Shown here piece after piece: positions 42,327 to 51,220 of a DNA stretch of 64,000 nucleotides. The translations under genes were made by a program, and so were the position numbers. The stretch is from Desulfobacula toluolica Tol2 (lineage in GTDB: Bacteria; Desulfobacterota; Desulfobacteria; Desulfobacterales; Desulfobacteraceae): assembly GCF_000307105.1 (NCBI RefSeq), contig NC_018645.1, positions 4,350,001 to 4,414,000 on the forward strand. Direction: 5' to 3'. Every line of letters starts with the position of its first letter. The stretch's first letter is position 1. The notes under the pieces are model-generated. The model worked only from the letters and a program-made list of their open reading frames with translations, was not told where the DNA came from and searched no databases.

Positions 42327-44216
42327 ATGAATTTTAATTTTAAAGCATATGATGTCATTGTTATCGGTGCCGGCCATGCCGGATGTGAAGCTGCCCTTGC
42401 CTCTGCCCGCATGGGATGCGACACCCTGCTGTTAACCATTGACATGGACAAAATTGCGTCCATGCCCTGCAGCCCTTCAATAGGCGGCATGGCAAAAGGA
42501 CAGCTGGTTAAGGAAATTGATGCCCTTGGCGGTCAAATGGCAAAAATAACGGATTCTTCCGCCATTCAATACCGGACATTAAATACACGCAAAGGCCCTG
42601 CCGTTCATTCAACAAGAACACAAAATGATAAATCCCTGTATTCAAGAAACATGAAGGCAGCCATTGAACAAACAAAAAATCTTGATTTAAAGCAGGCCAT
42701 GGCCCAGGAAATGGTTCTTGAAAACAACACCGTAACAGGTCTTATTGACCATACCGGTTTTGAATATACCACCCGGGCCATTGTCATTGCAACAGGAACC
42801 TTTCTTAAAGGAACGGTTCACATAGGCGCATCAAAAATAGAGGCAGGCAGGGCCGGAGAATTTTCGTCTATCAGCCTTGCACAAAATCTTTCCGACCTTG
42901 ATTTTAACATGGGAAGAATGAAAACCGGCACTCCGCCAAGGCTTCATGCGGACAGTATTGATTTTTCCCAATTTAATATCCATGCCTCGGATGACACCCC
43001 CAAACCGTTCTCTTTTTCAACAACAACCATTTCCAATCCCATGCTGCCAAGCTTCATGGGCAATACAAATCAAAAAACCCATGAAATTATCAGGCAAAAC
43101 CTGAAATACTCGGCACTTTACGGGGGCCATATCAAAGGAAAGTCTGCCAGGTACTGCCCTTCATTTGAAGATAAAATCGTTAAATTTCCGGACCGGGAAT
43201 CTCACCACGTTATCCTTGAATACGAAGGCATAAACTCAAAAGAAATTTATGCGTCAGGACTTGGCAACAGCCTGCCGCTGGAGATCCAGTACAAGGTTGT
43301 CCGTTCCGTTAAAGGCCTTGAAGCCGCCAGAATTATGCGACCGGCCTATGCCATTGAATATGACTATGTCAATCCCCTTGAATTATCCGCAGCCCTTGAA
43401 ACCAAAAAAATCAAAGGCCTTTTTTTAGCCGGACAGATCAACGGCACTTCGGGATATGAAGAAGCAGGTGCCCAAGGTTTGTGGGCGGGAATTAATGCTG
43501 CCTGTACTGTCCAGCAAAGAGAACCCTTTTTGCTGGACCGCTCACAAGGATATATGGGCGTTATGGTGGATGACCTTGTCACCAGAGGAACAAATGAACC
43601 GTACAGAATGTTTACCTCCAGGGCGGAATACAGGTTGCTGCTCAGGGAAGACAATGCGGATTTGCGGTTGTCGCAGATCGGACATGACCTGGGGCTTGTA
43701 GATGAAGACACTTTAAATTTCTGTAAAGAAATTCAAGCTCAGACAAAACAAGAAATTCAACGAATTAAAACAACAATCGTAAAACCCACTGAAACAGTGA
43801 ATGATTTTTTGCAGGCCAAAAGCACAAACCCAATAACAACCGGGGTAAAACTCGAACAGCTTTTAAAACGTGCGCAACTTGATTATGCATCTTTAAAAGA
43901 AATCTGCCCGCTGCCGGAACCTGTTTTAAAAAGAACTGAGCAACAAGTGGAAATCCAAATAAAATATGAAGGATATATCCAGAGGCAGCTCAATGAAATA
44001 AAAAAATACAAAGACCTGGAAAAAATAAAAGTACCCAAAAATTTTGATTATTCCAAAACCCATGGCCTTTCCAATGAACTCAGGGAAAAATTGTGCCGAA
44101 TTCTTCCCAATTCCTTAGGACAGGCATCCAGGATTGACGGGATGACACCGGCTGCCATATCAGTATTAATGGTTGCAATTTGTGCATTTCAAAATAAAAA
44201 ACAATGCTTGACTTGA
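42327..44216 (+). CDS. mnmG: tRNA uridine-5-carboxymethylaminomethyl modification enzyme MnmG (GidA)
   Basis: A 629-residue protein of full family length. It begins with the FAD fold VIVIGAGHAGCEAALASARM, then PCSPSIGGMAKGQLVKEIDA, RTLNTRKGPAVHSTR, and LFLAGQINGTSGYEEAGAQG near residue 360. The C-terminal helical domain contains FTSRAEYRLLLREDNADLRL. With MnmE it installs the cmnm5 group on U34 of several tRNAs using FAD and methylene-THF. It appears as the first gene of an mnmG-dnaJ-like-hpt-DUF3426 series on the plus strand. Confidence 0.96.
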   Translation: MNFNFKAYDVIVIGAGHAGCEAALASARMGCDTLLLTIDMDKIASMPCSPSIGGMAKGQLVKEIDALGGQMAKITDSSAIQYRTLNTRKGPAVHSTRTQNDKSLYSRNMKAAIEQTKNLDLKQAMAQEMVLENNTVTGLIDHTGFEYTTRAIVIATGTFLKGTVHIGASKIEAGRAGEFSSISLAQNLSDLDFNMGRMKTGTPPRLHADSIDFSQFNIHASDDTPKPFSFSTTTISNPMLPSFMGNTNQKTHEIIRQNLKYSALYGGHIKGKSARYCPSFEDKIVKFPDRESHHVILEYEGINSKEIYASGLGNSLPLEIQYKVVRSVKGLEAARIMRPAYAIEYDYVNPLELSAALETKKIKGLFLAGQINGTSGYEEAGAQGLWAGINAACTVQQREPFLLDRSQGYMGVMVDDLVTRGTNEPYRMFTSRAEYRLLLREDNADLRLSQIGHDLGLVDEDTLNFCKEIQAQTKQEIQRIKTTIVKPTETVNDFLQAKSTNPITTGVKLEQLLKRAQLDYASLKEICPLPEPVLKRTEQQVEIQIKYEGYIQRQLNEIKKYKDLEKIKVPKNFDYSKTHGLSNELREKLCRILPNSLGQASRIDGMTPAAISVLMVAICAFQNKKQCLT

Positions 44217-44287
44217 AACATTTTACCCTTACTATAATAGACATAAATTATTAAAATAATTGTATTAAAACGCAAAAGGATTGATAA

Positions 44288-45238
44288 ATGGCCGATGATT
44301 ATTACACGATTCTAGGTATTGATAAAAAAGCCAGTGCAGCCGAGATAAAAAAAGCATACCGGAAACTTGCATTGAAATATCATCCCGACAAGACAGAAGG
44401 TGATAAAGCACTGGAAGACAAATTCAAAAAAATCAGTGAGGCATATGCTGTCTTGAGTGATCCTGAAAAAAGAAATCAGTATGACACCTATGGATCAGCC
44501 GATTTCCAGCAACGGTTTTCCCAGGAAGATATTTTCAGGAACTTTGATATGGGTGATATTTTAAAAGAGTTCGGGTTTGGCGGCTCCAGGGGCGGCGGAT
44601 TTTCTTCTGCCTTTGGAAGAGGCGGCCAGCAAAGAAGGTCCGGCATGGGGGGCAACCCGTTTTTCCAAAATATGGGAGGAGGAGGAGGCTTTGGGCAACA
44701 ACAGCAAGCTCAAATGAAGGGAAAAGATATTGAATATGAAATTCCCTTGACCATCCATGAAATTATCAACGGCACAAAAAAAACGATTACAATCAACCAG
44801 GGTGGTACGGCCAAGGCCATAGAAGTAAAAATCCCCAAGGGACTGACCCGGGGCAAAAAAATAAGACTTGCCGGAAAAGGCGAAATAAGTCCACATGGCG
44901 GGCCTGCCGGAAATCTGTATATTAAATCCAATCCAATTTCTTCAGACGGATATACCATTGAAGGAAATGATGTTCTGCTTTCAAAGCAGGTCAAACTCAC
45001 CCAGGCATTACTCGGAGACACCATAGAAGTTTTGACCCCTGACGGAACCGCTATCAACCTTAAGGTTCCTGCCGGAACAAACCACAAGTCAAAAATGCGT
45101 ATCCCAAAACACGGGATTCCCCAAATGAAAGGAGATGGTTGCGGTGATCTCTTTGTTGTGATTAACATAACCATCCCAAAAGAACTTACGGAAAAACAAA
45201 AAAAACTGATTCAACAACTGGAAAAAACAGGACTGTAA
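44288..45238 (+). CDS. DnaJ-like co-chaperone without zinc finger (CbpA class)
   Basis: 316 residues. The J domain (1-70) has [20 protein letters not shown] and the HPD tripeptide in [11 protein letters not shown] Gly/Phe/Gln-rich linker (about 95-140) follows. The C-terminal substrate-binding domains begin [20 protein letters not shown] and include [18 protein letters not shown]. There are no CxxCxGxG zinc repeats, which separates it from DnaJ. It stimulates DnaK ATPase. An AAAGGA ribosome site precedes the ATG. Confidence 0.92.
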   Translation: MADDYYTILGIDKKASAAEIKKAYRKLALKYHPDKTEGDKALEDKFKKISEAYAVLSDPEKRNQYDTYGSADFQQRFSQEDIFRNFDMGDILKEFGFGGSRGGGFSSAFGRGGQQRRSGMGGNPFFQNMGGGGGFGQQQQAQMKGKDIEYEIPLTIHEIINGTKKTITINQGGTAKAIEVKIPKGLTRGKKIRLAGKGEISPHGGPAGNLYIKSNPISSDGYTIEGNDVLLSKQVKLTQALLGDTIEVLTPDGTAINLKVPAGTNHKSKMRIPKHGIPQMKGDGCGDLFVVINITIPKELTEKQKKLIQQLEKTGL

Positions 45239-45252
45239 CTTAAAAAAACAGG

Positions 45253-45783
45253 ATGACGAATAACAACATGCCTGAATTTATTCTTTTAATCTCTGAACAA
45301 GAGATAAAAAAGCAATTAAAAAAAATCGGACAAAAAATCTCCATTGATTATAAAGACAAAGATCTGGTTCTAATCGGGGTGTTAAAAGGATCATTTGTTT
45401 TTTTGGCAGACTTGACACGTCAGATTTCCATTGACCATGAGATTGACTTTTTAGGAGCTTCTTCTTATTCGGGAACCTCTTCAACCGGACAGATCGTTTT
45501 CACAAAACAGCCGGATTTAAAGCTTGAAAACAGGGATATTCTGCTCGTGGAAGACATTATGGATACAGGCAACACACTCTTAAAAATAACCGAATTCATA
45601 AAAAAATCAAATCCCAAATCCATTAAAATTTGTGCTTTGATTGACAAACATGAACGACGTGAAGTAAAAATTGCTGTTGACTATTCATGTTTTTCACTTG
45701 AAAAAGGGTTTATTGTTGGATATGGACTTGACTATGATGAAAAATACAGAAATCTTCCTGCCATCTATGACCTGAAACTATAG
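45253..45783 (+). CDS. hpt: Hypoxanthine phosphoribosyltransferase
   Basis: A 176-residue purine phosphoribosyltransferase. The PRPP loop is ILLVEDIMDTGNTLLKI; VLIGVLKGSFVFLADL and FLGASSYSGTSSTGQ are the flexible loop and purine-side segments; GLDYDEKYRNLPAIYDL is the standard C-terminus. It salvages hypoxanthine/guanine with PRPP. Two ATGs (45253 and 45268) are possible; the annotated one follows an AGG directly, the other is about 15 bases after it, so the true start is undecided. It lies 14 bp after the DnaJ-like gene. Confidence 0.93.
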   Translation: MTNNNMPEFILLISEQEIKKQLKKIGQKISIDYKDKDLVLIGVLKGSFVFLADLTRQISIDHEIDFLGASSYSGTSSTGQIVFTKQPDLKLENRDILLVEDIMDTGNTLLKITEFIKKSNPKSIKICALIDKHERREVKIAVDYSCFSLEKGFIVGYGLDYDEKYRNLPAIYDLKL

Positions 45784-45799
45784 GAATAAGGGGACTCCA

Positions 45800-47596
45800 A
45801 TGATCATTACCTGTACTAAGTGTTCAACCAGTTTCAAGCTTGACGATTCTCTTGTCAAACCCGGCGGTTCAAAAGTTCGCTGCAGTGTTTGCAAAGATAT
45901 TTTTACTGCGTATCCATTGCCCGCAGAAACCGAACAAGCACCTGAAGAATCACAGGATTTTAATCTTGAGTTTGACCCGGATGATGAAAAAAACATTGAG
46001 GATACTTCTGATTTTGAAACCGAAGATATTGATTTTTCTTTAAATGATTCCGATCTTTCAATGGAAAGTCCTGATCTGAAAATAGAGGGGACAGACTTTG
46101 AGCCGCAGGAGTTAGACCTGGAAACCGATGACGACTTTTCCTTTGAAGAAACTGAATTTGAATCGAATGAAGACGATGAATCCCAGGATCTTGAATTGGA
46201 AGAGAGCAATTTAGACTTTGAAGACGATGAATCTTATGAACTTGAGCTGGAAGAAAACCATTTAGCGCTTGAGGACGATGACTTCCAAGAGTTTGAAATT
46301 GATGAGGGTCCTTTGGAATTTGAGGACGAACAATCCCAAAAACTCGAATTAGATGAGAACCATTTAGAGTTTGAAGATGATCAATCCCAGGAACTTGAGT
46401 TGGGAGAAGGCCGTTTAGACTTTGGGGATGAAAGTATCGACTTTGAAGATTCCCCTGAAAAAGACTTTGACGGCATTGACTTTGACGGTATTGAATTTGA
46501 AACAGTCAAAGATGAAAAGGTCGAAGACGGGCCTGCCTCTTTAGCCATGGCAAACAGCGAACCTGTTTTGAAAATGGAAAATGAAACAGACGAACTGACT
46601 TTGGATGAAGCTGACTTTGAACTTGAGTTCGATATTGAAGATGATTCTGAAAATGAAACGCCAGATATCCTTGATGATGAAACAGAGCAGAGCCACTTTG
46701 AAATAGCAACCGAACCCGACCGGATTGAAACGGACCAGATTGAACCGGATCAGATTGAATCAGATCAGGAAGATTCCATCCTTTCGCTTGAAGAAACAGA
46801 TGCAGGAAAAGAAGAAGAGGTGCCGCCTGTAATAACACTGGAAGATGATTTTTCAGAATACGATGATGTCTTAGAGCAGGAAACCGAACCGGAAGATGAC
46901 TTCCTTGATAAAAAAGCCATAAGGGCTAAAGAAACCATCAAGGATGAAGAAACCATGGGAACAGATGATACTATGGGAGTAAAAACAGTCCTTGTCGAAG
47001 AACCGGAACCCATTATGGACAAGCCGTCAGAAACAAAACAAAAAACAAAATCCCTTGGGGCATTCGCGCTCGTATTAGTGCTTATCTTCCTTTTGTTTAT
47101 AAGCGCCAATATTGCAGGCATCATGACCGGCTATAAAATACCCTATATCTCTGATATCAAACTCCCTTATATTGAACAATTGCTTAAAAAACCGGCTCCT
47201 GAAATACCGGAAGCCAAGCCTGTTCCCAATCAAGAAAGCGTTAACGGAAGATTTATCACCAATTCAACTGCCGGCACTCTGTTTATCATTACAGGAAGAG
47301 TAGAAAATCCTTCAACTGTTGCCTTAAGCCATATTGAAATTCGAGGGGCGCTGATCACAAAAGACAAGCTGGAAGCAAAAACAAAGAATGCCTTTTGCGG
47401 GAATATCATCACAGAAGAGATGCTGAAAACTGGCAATATTTCAGATATCAATACGCTTCTTGCCGTCAAAGAGGGAGTACACGACACAAACATCAATGTA
47501 AAGCCCGGAGCCAGTATTCCGTTTATGGTTGTATTTTCCGATCTTCCTGAGAATCTACAGAATTTCACCGTTAAAGTAACTGGGTTTGAAAAATAA
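45800..47596 (+). CDS. Zinc-ribbon membrane protein with acidic repeats and DUF3426 C-terminus
   Basis: 598 residues. The MJ0042-type zinc ribbon has Cys-5/8 and Cys-28/31. Residues 45-400 are extremely acidic with degenerate repeats around SQELELxExxLxFEDD, about 15-20 residues each. One membrane span lies near 420-440 (FALVLVLIFLLFISANIAGI). The exported C-terminal DUF3426 domain (about 470-598) includes LFIITGRVENPSTVALSHIE. DUF3426 proteins with this zinc ribbon are typical of deltaproteobacteria. Their role is unknown. The acidic repeat is unusually long. It ends just before a tRNA gene. GGGGA precedes the ATG. Confidence 0.85.
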   Translation: MIITCTKCSTSFKLDDSLVKPGGSKVRCSVCKDIFTAYPLPAETEQAPEESQDFNLEFDPDDEKNIEDTSDFETEDIDFSLNDSDLSMESPDLKIEGTDFEPQELDLETDDDFSFEETEFESNEDDESQDLELEESNLDFEDDESYELELEENHLALEDDDFQEFEIDEGPLEFEDEQSQKLELDENHLEFEDDQSQELELGEGRLDFGDESIDFEDSPEKDFDGIDFDGIEFETVKDEKVEDGPASLAMANSEPVLKMENETDELTLDEADFELEFDIEDDSENETPDILDDETEQSHFEIATEPDRIETDQIEPDQIESDQEDSILSLEETDAGKEEEVPPVITLEDDFSEYDDVLEQETEPEDDFLDKKAIRAKETIKDEETMGTDDTMGVKTVLVEEPEPIMDKPSETKQKTKSLGAFALVLVLIFLLFISANIAGIMTGYKIPYISDIKLPYIEQLLKKPAPEIPEAKPVPNQESVNGRFITNSTAGTLFIITGRVENPSTVALSHIEIRGALITKDKLEAKTKNAFCGNIITEEMLKTGNISDINTLLAVKEGVHDTNINVKPGASIPFMVVFSDLPENLQNFTVKVTGFEK

Positions 47597-47621
47597 AAAC
47601 AGTTAATTAAAAAATTAAACA

Positions 47622-47651
47622 TTGACAATCAAAACATATTCATGATATTTA
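47622..47651 (+). promoter_or_regulatory. tRNA promoter
   Basis: TTGACA (47622-47627) and TATTTA (47646-47651) with an 18-base spacer stand 14 bp before the tRNA 5' end, a good fit to a sigma-70 promoter for a stand-alone tRNA. Confidence 0.65.
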
Positions 47652-47664
47652 TTCCAGGTTTTTT

Positions 47665-47741
47665 GGCGACGTAGCTCAGTTGGTCAGAGCATGCGGCTCA
47701 TATCCGCAGGGTCCGGAGTTCAAATCTCTGCGTCGCTACCA
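47665..47741 (+). tRNA. tRNA-Met (anticodon CAT)
   Basis: A 77-nt cloverleaf: acceptor GGCGACG with CGTCGCT (one G-U at the end), D arm GCTC...GAGC, anticodon stem TGCGG/CCGCA with loop CTCATAT (anticodon CAT), T arm CGGAG/CTCTG with loop TTCAAAT, discriminator A and encoded CCA. The D arm AGTTGGTCAGA and overall similarity favour elongator methionine tRNA. A lysidine-modified isoleucine tRNA with the same anticodon is the alternative; the initiator lacks its G-C triplets here. Confidence 0.93.
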
Positions 47742-47752
47742 GATATTACAAT

Positions 47753-47781
47753 GCCCCTCTAAACAGAGGGGCTTTTTTTTT
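47753..47781 (+). terminator. Intrinsic terminator of the tRNA gene
   Basis: GCCCCTCT and AGAGGGGC pair around AAAC, followed by nine T residues, 12 bp after the tRNA CCA end. Confidence 0.92.
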
Positions 47782-47930
47782 ATTTTTAAAACCTGCAAAC
47801 CGATTCCCAGCATAATACCCCCATAGTATACAATCGCTTCACAGCCCCAGAAATATTATTTCAGGTTCTTGATCCTTCAGTCTTTAAATCAATCATTGGC
47901 CTTTGGTGAATAAGCCCGAACGTTTTCTCC

Positions 47931-47977
47931 ACAAAAAAAAAGGCAGGATCATCTATTCAATTACGACCCTGCCTTTT
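47931..47977 (-). terminator. Terminator of the secreted-protein gene
   Basis: AAGGCAGG (47940-47947) pairs with CCTGCCTT (47968-47975). Read on the minus strand the stem is followed by nine T residues, so it ends transcription from 48644; on the plus strand a shorter T run exists. Confidence 0.85.
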
Positions 47978-48038
47978 TAAAACAATAAAAGTGGTGTTTG
48001 CTGATAAGCAATGAGTTCTATAGGTTCATTATTTAACT

Positions 48039-48644
48039 TTATTGTTCATCTGTGTCATCAAAAGTAATCAGGGCTCCTTCATAAAGGTTGGCATCCTCGG
48101 TCCAGCCAATCATCTTATTTTCTTCACAGCTTACATCACTTGATGGAACAAGAAAAATCTTGGCCCCGTTTTCAAAATTTTCATCTGCTTCAATCGGCAA
48201 AGTACCTGTTTCGACAGACCCTTTGATATGGATATTACCACTGCTGTAATATTCAATACAGTCCTCTTCACATTCAGTTACAATCCCGGATCCCAGACAG
48301 ATAAGACCCGTTCCCGGCCATGGATCAGGATAATAAATCAAAGTGTATTCCTGTCCGATTGGGAGGCCATGACCATTAAAGACAAAGTCAAAGGTCGAAC
48401 CTGACAGGTTGTATTTCATTTTTCCCCACATACCGCCTTCAACAATCAGCCAGGGGTCTTCACGAGTAAGATAAGGATCAGGAGCCTTCTCATAAAGATA
48501 CAAATGTCCAATATTGGACTTGCCAGCCTGTTTGCTTGGACCTTTTTCCCCATTTTCCCATTTTAACCCCTTAGACATGGCAGGGAGAACCAAAAAACCT
48601 GTTATCAGAATTGCAACAATACCCATAATAACCTTTTTGTTCAT
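48039..48644 (-). CDS. Secreted protein of unknown function
   Basis: A 201-residue protein starting MNKKVIMGIVAILITGFLVL, a signal peptide probably cut after AMS. The mature part has DPWLIVEGGMWGKMKYNLSG, TFDFVFNGHGLPIGQEYTLI, then YYPDPWPGTGLICLGSG and an acidic cysteine pair (CEEDC). I recall similar WGKMKY/FNGHGL/YYPDPWPG segments in scattered anaerobic bacteria and archaea, but no function. The ATG at 48644 is preferred over 48665 because GGAGGA lies six bases before it. It is monocistronic with its own terminator. Confidence 0.75.
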   Translation of the reverse strand: MNKKVIMGIVAILITGFLVLPAMSKGLKWENGEKGPSKQAGKSNIGHLYLYEKAPDPYLTREDPWLIVEGGMWGKMKYNLSGSTFDFVFNGHGLPIGQEYTLIYYPDPWPGTGLICLGSGIVTECEEDCIEYYSSGNIHIKGSVETGTLPIEADENFENGAKIFLVPSSDVSCEENKMIGWTEDANLYEGALITFDDTDEQ

Positions 48645-49085
48645 AATTTCCTCCATTTTAAACAATTTATTTTATGACTGCTAAAGATGACTTCTTGAAT
48701 TTTATTAGCATATGCCGTGCCATGAATTATGAATAAGCATAACCATTTTAATTTTCAGGCTAATCCACACTATTCAAACCGTTCACCCGATTATCATAAT
48801 TTTATTTTATTTAAATATCACCACTTATAATTGAATATCAGCACTTGTATGTATGGAAACCATAAAAAAAGTATTACATAAAATTCATAAAACAGGAAAA
48901 AAAATTCATAACAGTATATCTGTATGACACATAACCTGCACCACTCAATATTTCCCTACCAAAATCTATCCTGTCGAATTCTTTGAGGACAAATGCCTTT
49001 CCTGCCCCTTGACAATTTTGATTCAGAACCAAGTTTATTGGGATATGAATAGCAATAACCGGACGGTTTATTTTAAGGAGACATT
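48645..49085. other. Divergent intergenic region before queD
   Basis: About 440 bp, strongly AT-rich, with scattered AAATTCATAA repeats near 48885-48915. A TTGACA at 49012-49017 could be the -35 of the queD promoter, with no clear -10. I looked for a preQ1 aptamer pattern and found none. Confidence 0.4.
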
Positions 49086-49466
49086 ATGCCGGGAGTATAT
49101 GAAATTTATGTAAAAGATCATTTTGCCGCAGCCCATGTTTTGAAAGGATATGATGGTAACTGCTCTAATATGCATGGCCACAACTGGATCGTTGAGGCGT
49201 ATATTCAGTGTACAAAGCTTGACCATCTGGGAATGGGAATTGATTTCATGGATGTCAAAAGCGCTGTTACGGATGTGCTGAGCAAACTTGATCATACCAC
49301 TCTCAATGATCTGCCTGAATTTTGCAACATGAATCCGACATCTGAAAATGTTGCAAAATTTTTGTATACACAGTTGTCTCGGCACCTGAACACAGAACAT
49401 ATAACCGTCACCAAAGTAATGGTATTTGAAAGTCCCGGATGCGGGTCTTCCTACCGGGAGGTTTAA
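49086..49466 (+). CDS. queD: 6-carboxytetrahydropterin synthase
   Basis: A 126-residue T-fold enzyme. FAAAHVLKGYDGNCSNMHGH contains the catalytic Cys and zinc-binding His residues; GIDFMDVKSAVTDVLSKLDH and TSENVAKFLYTQLS follow as expected. It converts dihydroneopterin triphosphate to 6-carboxytetrahydropterin, the first committed step toward preQ0 and queuosine. AAGGAG lies before the ATG. It is the first gene of queD-queE-queC. Confidence 0.95.
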   Translation: MPGVYEIYVKDHFAAAHVLKGYDGNCSNMHGHNWIVEAYIQCTKLDHLGMGIDFMDVKSAVTDVLSKLDHTTLNDLPEFCNMNPTSENVAKFLYTQLSRHLNTEHITVTKVMVFESPGCGSSYREV

Positions 49467-50111
49467 TTGCAGCTCAATATCTGCGAAATTTTTTACAGTC
49501 TTCAGGGCGAATCTTCCTTTACCGGACTGCCCTGCATTTTCATCAGGCTGTCAGGATGTAATCTTGCCTGTTCCTGGTGTGACACGGAATATGCAAACAC
49601 GGAATCTCACCCCATGACCATTGACCAGATTCTGAAAAAAACACTGTCCTATAATTGCAACCTGGTTGAAATCACAGGTGGTGAACCATTGTTGCAGGAC
49701 GGCACGCCCGTCCTGATATCAGCACTTTTAGATAAAAACTATCAGGTTCTTCTGGAGACCAACGGCAGCAAAAGCATTAAAAACATCTCTTTGGACTGCA
49801 TAAAGATCATGGATATCAAATGCCCTTCCAGCAATGAATCAGATAGTTTTTTGCCGGAAAACATCAATTTTTTGACCCAACAAGATGAAATCAAATTTGT
49901 CATCAGCTCCCGAAAAGACTATGAATTTGCCAAAGCCATTATCGACACCAAATTAAGAAAGATTTCACCAAAAAAAATTCACCTTTCACCTGTTTTCGGA
50001 CAGATCTCACCTGATGCTATTGCCGGATGGATGATAGATGACAATCTTCATGCACGGCTTTCGCTGCAGCAGCACAAAATCATTTGGGACCCTGATAAAC
50101 GAGGAGTTTAA
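49467..50111 (+). CDS. queE: 7-carboxy-7-deazaguanine synthase
   Basis: A 214-residue radical SAM enzyme with the cluster motif CNLACSWCDTEYA (CxxxCxxC), an N-terminal FYSLQGESSFTGLPCIFIRL segment typical of QueE, and VEITGGEPLLQDG (the GGEP SAM motif). It rearranges 6-carboxytetrahydropterin to 7-carboxy-7-deazaguanine. The start is a TTG immediately after the queD stop, with GGGAGG eight bases ahead. Confidence 0.94.
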   Translation: MQLNICEIFYSLQGESSFTGLPCIFIRLSGCNLACSWCDTEYANTESHPMTIDQILKKTLSYNCNLVEITGGEPLLQDGTPVLISALLDKNYQVLLETNGSKSIKNISLDCIKIMDIKCPSSNESDSFLPENINFLTQQDEIKFVISSRKDYEFAKAIIDTKLRKISPKKIHLSPVFGQISPDAIAGWMIDDNLHARLSLQQHKIIWDPDKRGV

Positions 50112-50121
50112 AAACAAAGTT

Positions 50122-50811
50122 ATGCCAGATAAAGCCATCGTACTTTCCAGCGGAGGAATTGATTCCAGCACGGCCATGGCCATTGCAAAATCAAAAGGAA
50201 AAGAGATTTACAGCCTGAGCTTCAGATATGGACAGCGGCATTCCATTGAAATTAAAGCCTCAAAAAAAATTGCCCAATCGCTTGGGGCAAAGGCCCATAA
50301 AATCATTGATATTGACTTAAGACAATTTGGCGGGTCAGCCCTGACCGATGATATCAATGTTCCCAAACACGACACCGTGGATGATATCGACGCAAACCAG
50401 ATCCCCATCACCTATGTTCCGGCCCGAAACACCATTTTCCTGTCTTATGCCATGGCCTGGGCAGAAGTCCTGAAGGCCACATCCATCTATATCGGGGTCA
50501 CGGCCGTGGATTACTCAGGATATCCAGACTGCAGGCCGCAATTTATTGAGGCTTTTGAAAAAATGGCCAACCTGGCCACCAGAACAGGCATCACAAAAGA
50601 GGCGGTGCTGAAAATAGAAACTCCCTTAATTCATCTTTCAAAAGCCGACATCATAAGAACCGGGGTTGATTTAGGGGTTGACTACGGGTTGACCACTTCC
50701 TGCTATGATCCCGATGCCCTTGGCAGGTCCTGCGGCAGCTGCGAATCTTGCCTTCACAGGATCAAAGGATTTAAAGAGGCAGGCATCAAAGACCCGACAC
50801 TTTACTATTAA
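50122..50811 (+). CDS. queC: 7-cyano-7-deazaguanine synthase
   Basis: A 229-residue PP-loop ATPase. IVLSSGGIDSSTAM is the ATP pyrophosphatase loop; YVPARNTIFLSYAMAWAEVL and the C-terminal zinc site SCGSCESCLHR are diagnostic of QueC. It makes preQ0 from 7-carboxy-7-deazaguanine, ammonia and ATP. The ATG at 50122 fits family length; an ATG at 50038 would read inside queE. The GAGGAG at the end of queE is somewhat distant (about 15 bases), so coupling with queE is likely. No queF, tgt or dpd genes are present nearby. Confidence 0.94.
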   Translation: MPDKAIVLSSGGIDSSTAMAIAKSKGKEIYSLSFRYGQRHSIEIKASKKIAQSLGAKAHKIIDIDLRQFGGSALTDDINVPKHDTVDDIDANQIPITYVPARNTIFLSYAMAWAEVLKATSIYIGVTAVDYSGYPDCRPQFIEAFEKMANLATRTGITKEAVLKIETPLIHLSKADIIRTGVDLGVDYGLTTSCYDPDALGRSCGSCESCLHRIKGFKEAGIKDPTLYY

Positions 50812-51062
50812 CAGCACAGGCTATGGTATTTTTGGAAAAAAGCTTGACTTGCTTACAAGAGGGTATTAAGTAAAATTCATTATTTTTAAAACCTTCGGCA
50901 GAAGCCGTTTATGGATAAATCTCAAAATTTTTTATTTGGATTTACTCGTTATTTTTTGTTAAAAAAACAGGCTGTAACAGTTTAATATTAAAGGCCTGAT
51001 GACTTTTTAGATGCCGGTTGGCTCAACTTCCGGCGGATAACACATTATTGCACCAATCAACG

Positions 51063-51120
51063 AAGCCAGGAAGACTTCATTTGAATACAAAATGTATTCA
51101 AAGAAGTCTTTTTGGCTTTT
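51063..51120 (+). promoter_or_regulatory. Long hairpin in the leader of the TonB receptor gene
   Basis: A three-tier stem: AAGCCA/TGGCTT, AAGACTTC/GAAGTCTT and TTGAATACA/TGTATTCAA around an AAA loop, 23 base pairs with small bulges, followed by TTTTGTTGTTTTG. It lies 100 bp before the receptor ATG and 250 bp after queC. Smaller stems precede it: ACAGGC...GCCTG at about 50969-51000 and GCCGG...CCGGC at 51013-51034. It could be a 5'-leader attenuator or simply the terminator of an upstream transcript. The rest of the 409-bp gap shows no gene. Confidence 0.6.
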
Positions 51121-51220
51121 GTTGTTTTGAGAACAATGGATTTTCATGCTGAAGGCCGGACTTCAGGTGTATGTATGGATATCAAAATGATTGAAAATCA
51201 ATTAAAGGAGACTCGTACAG

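Noticed and set aside
48900-49085. Possible preQ1 riboswitch before queD
   Set aside because: I could not find the short hairpin plus A-rich tail pattern of preQ1 aptamers; only an AT-rich promoter-like region is visible.
51055-51080. GAAGCCAGGA-AGAC stretch resembling the 3' box of a cobalamin riboswitch before the TonB receptor
   Set aside because: The other conserved cobalamin riboswitch blocks (such as the GCCCCCGC loop) are absent upstream, and the stretch is fully explained as one arm of the long hairpin.
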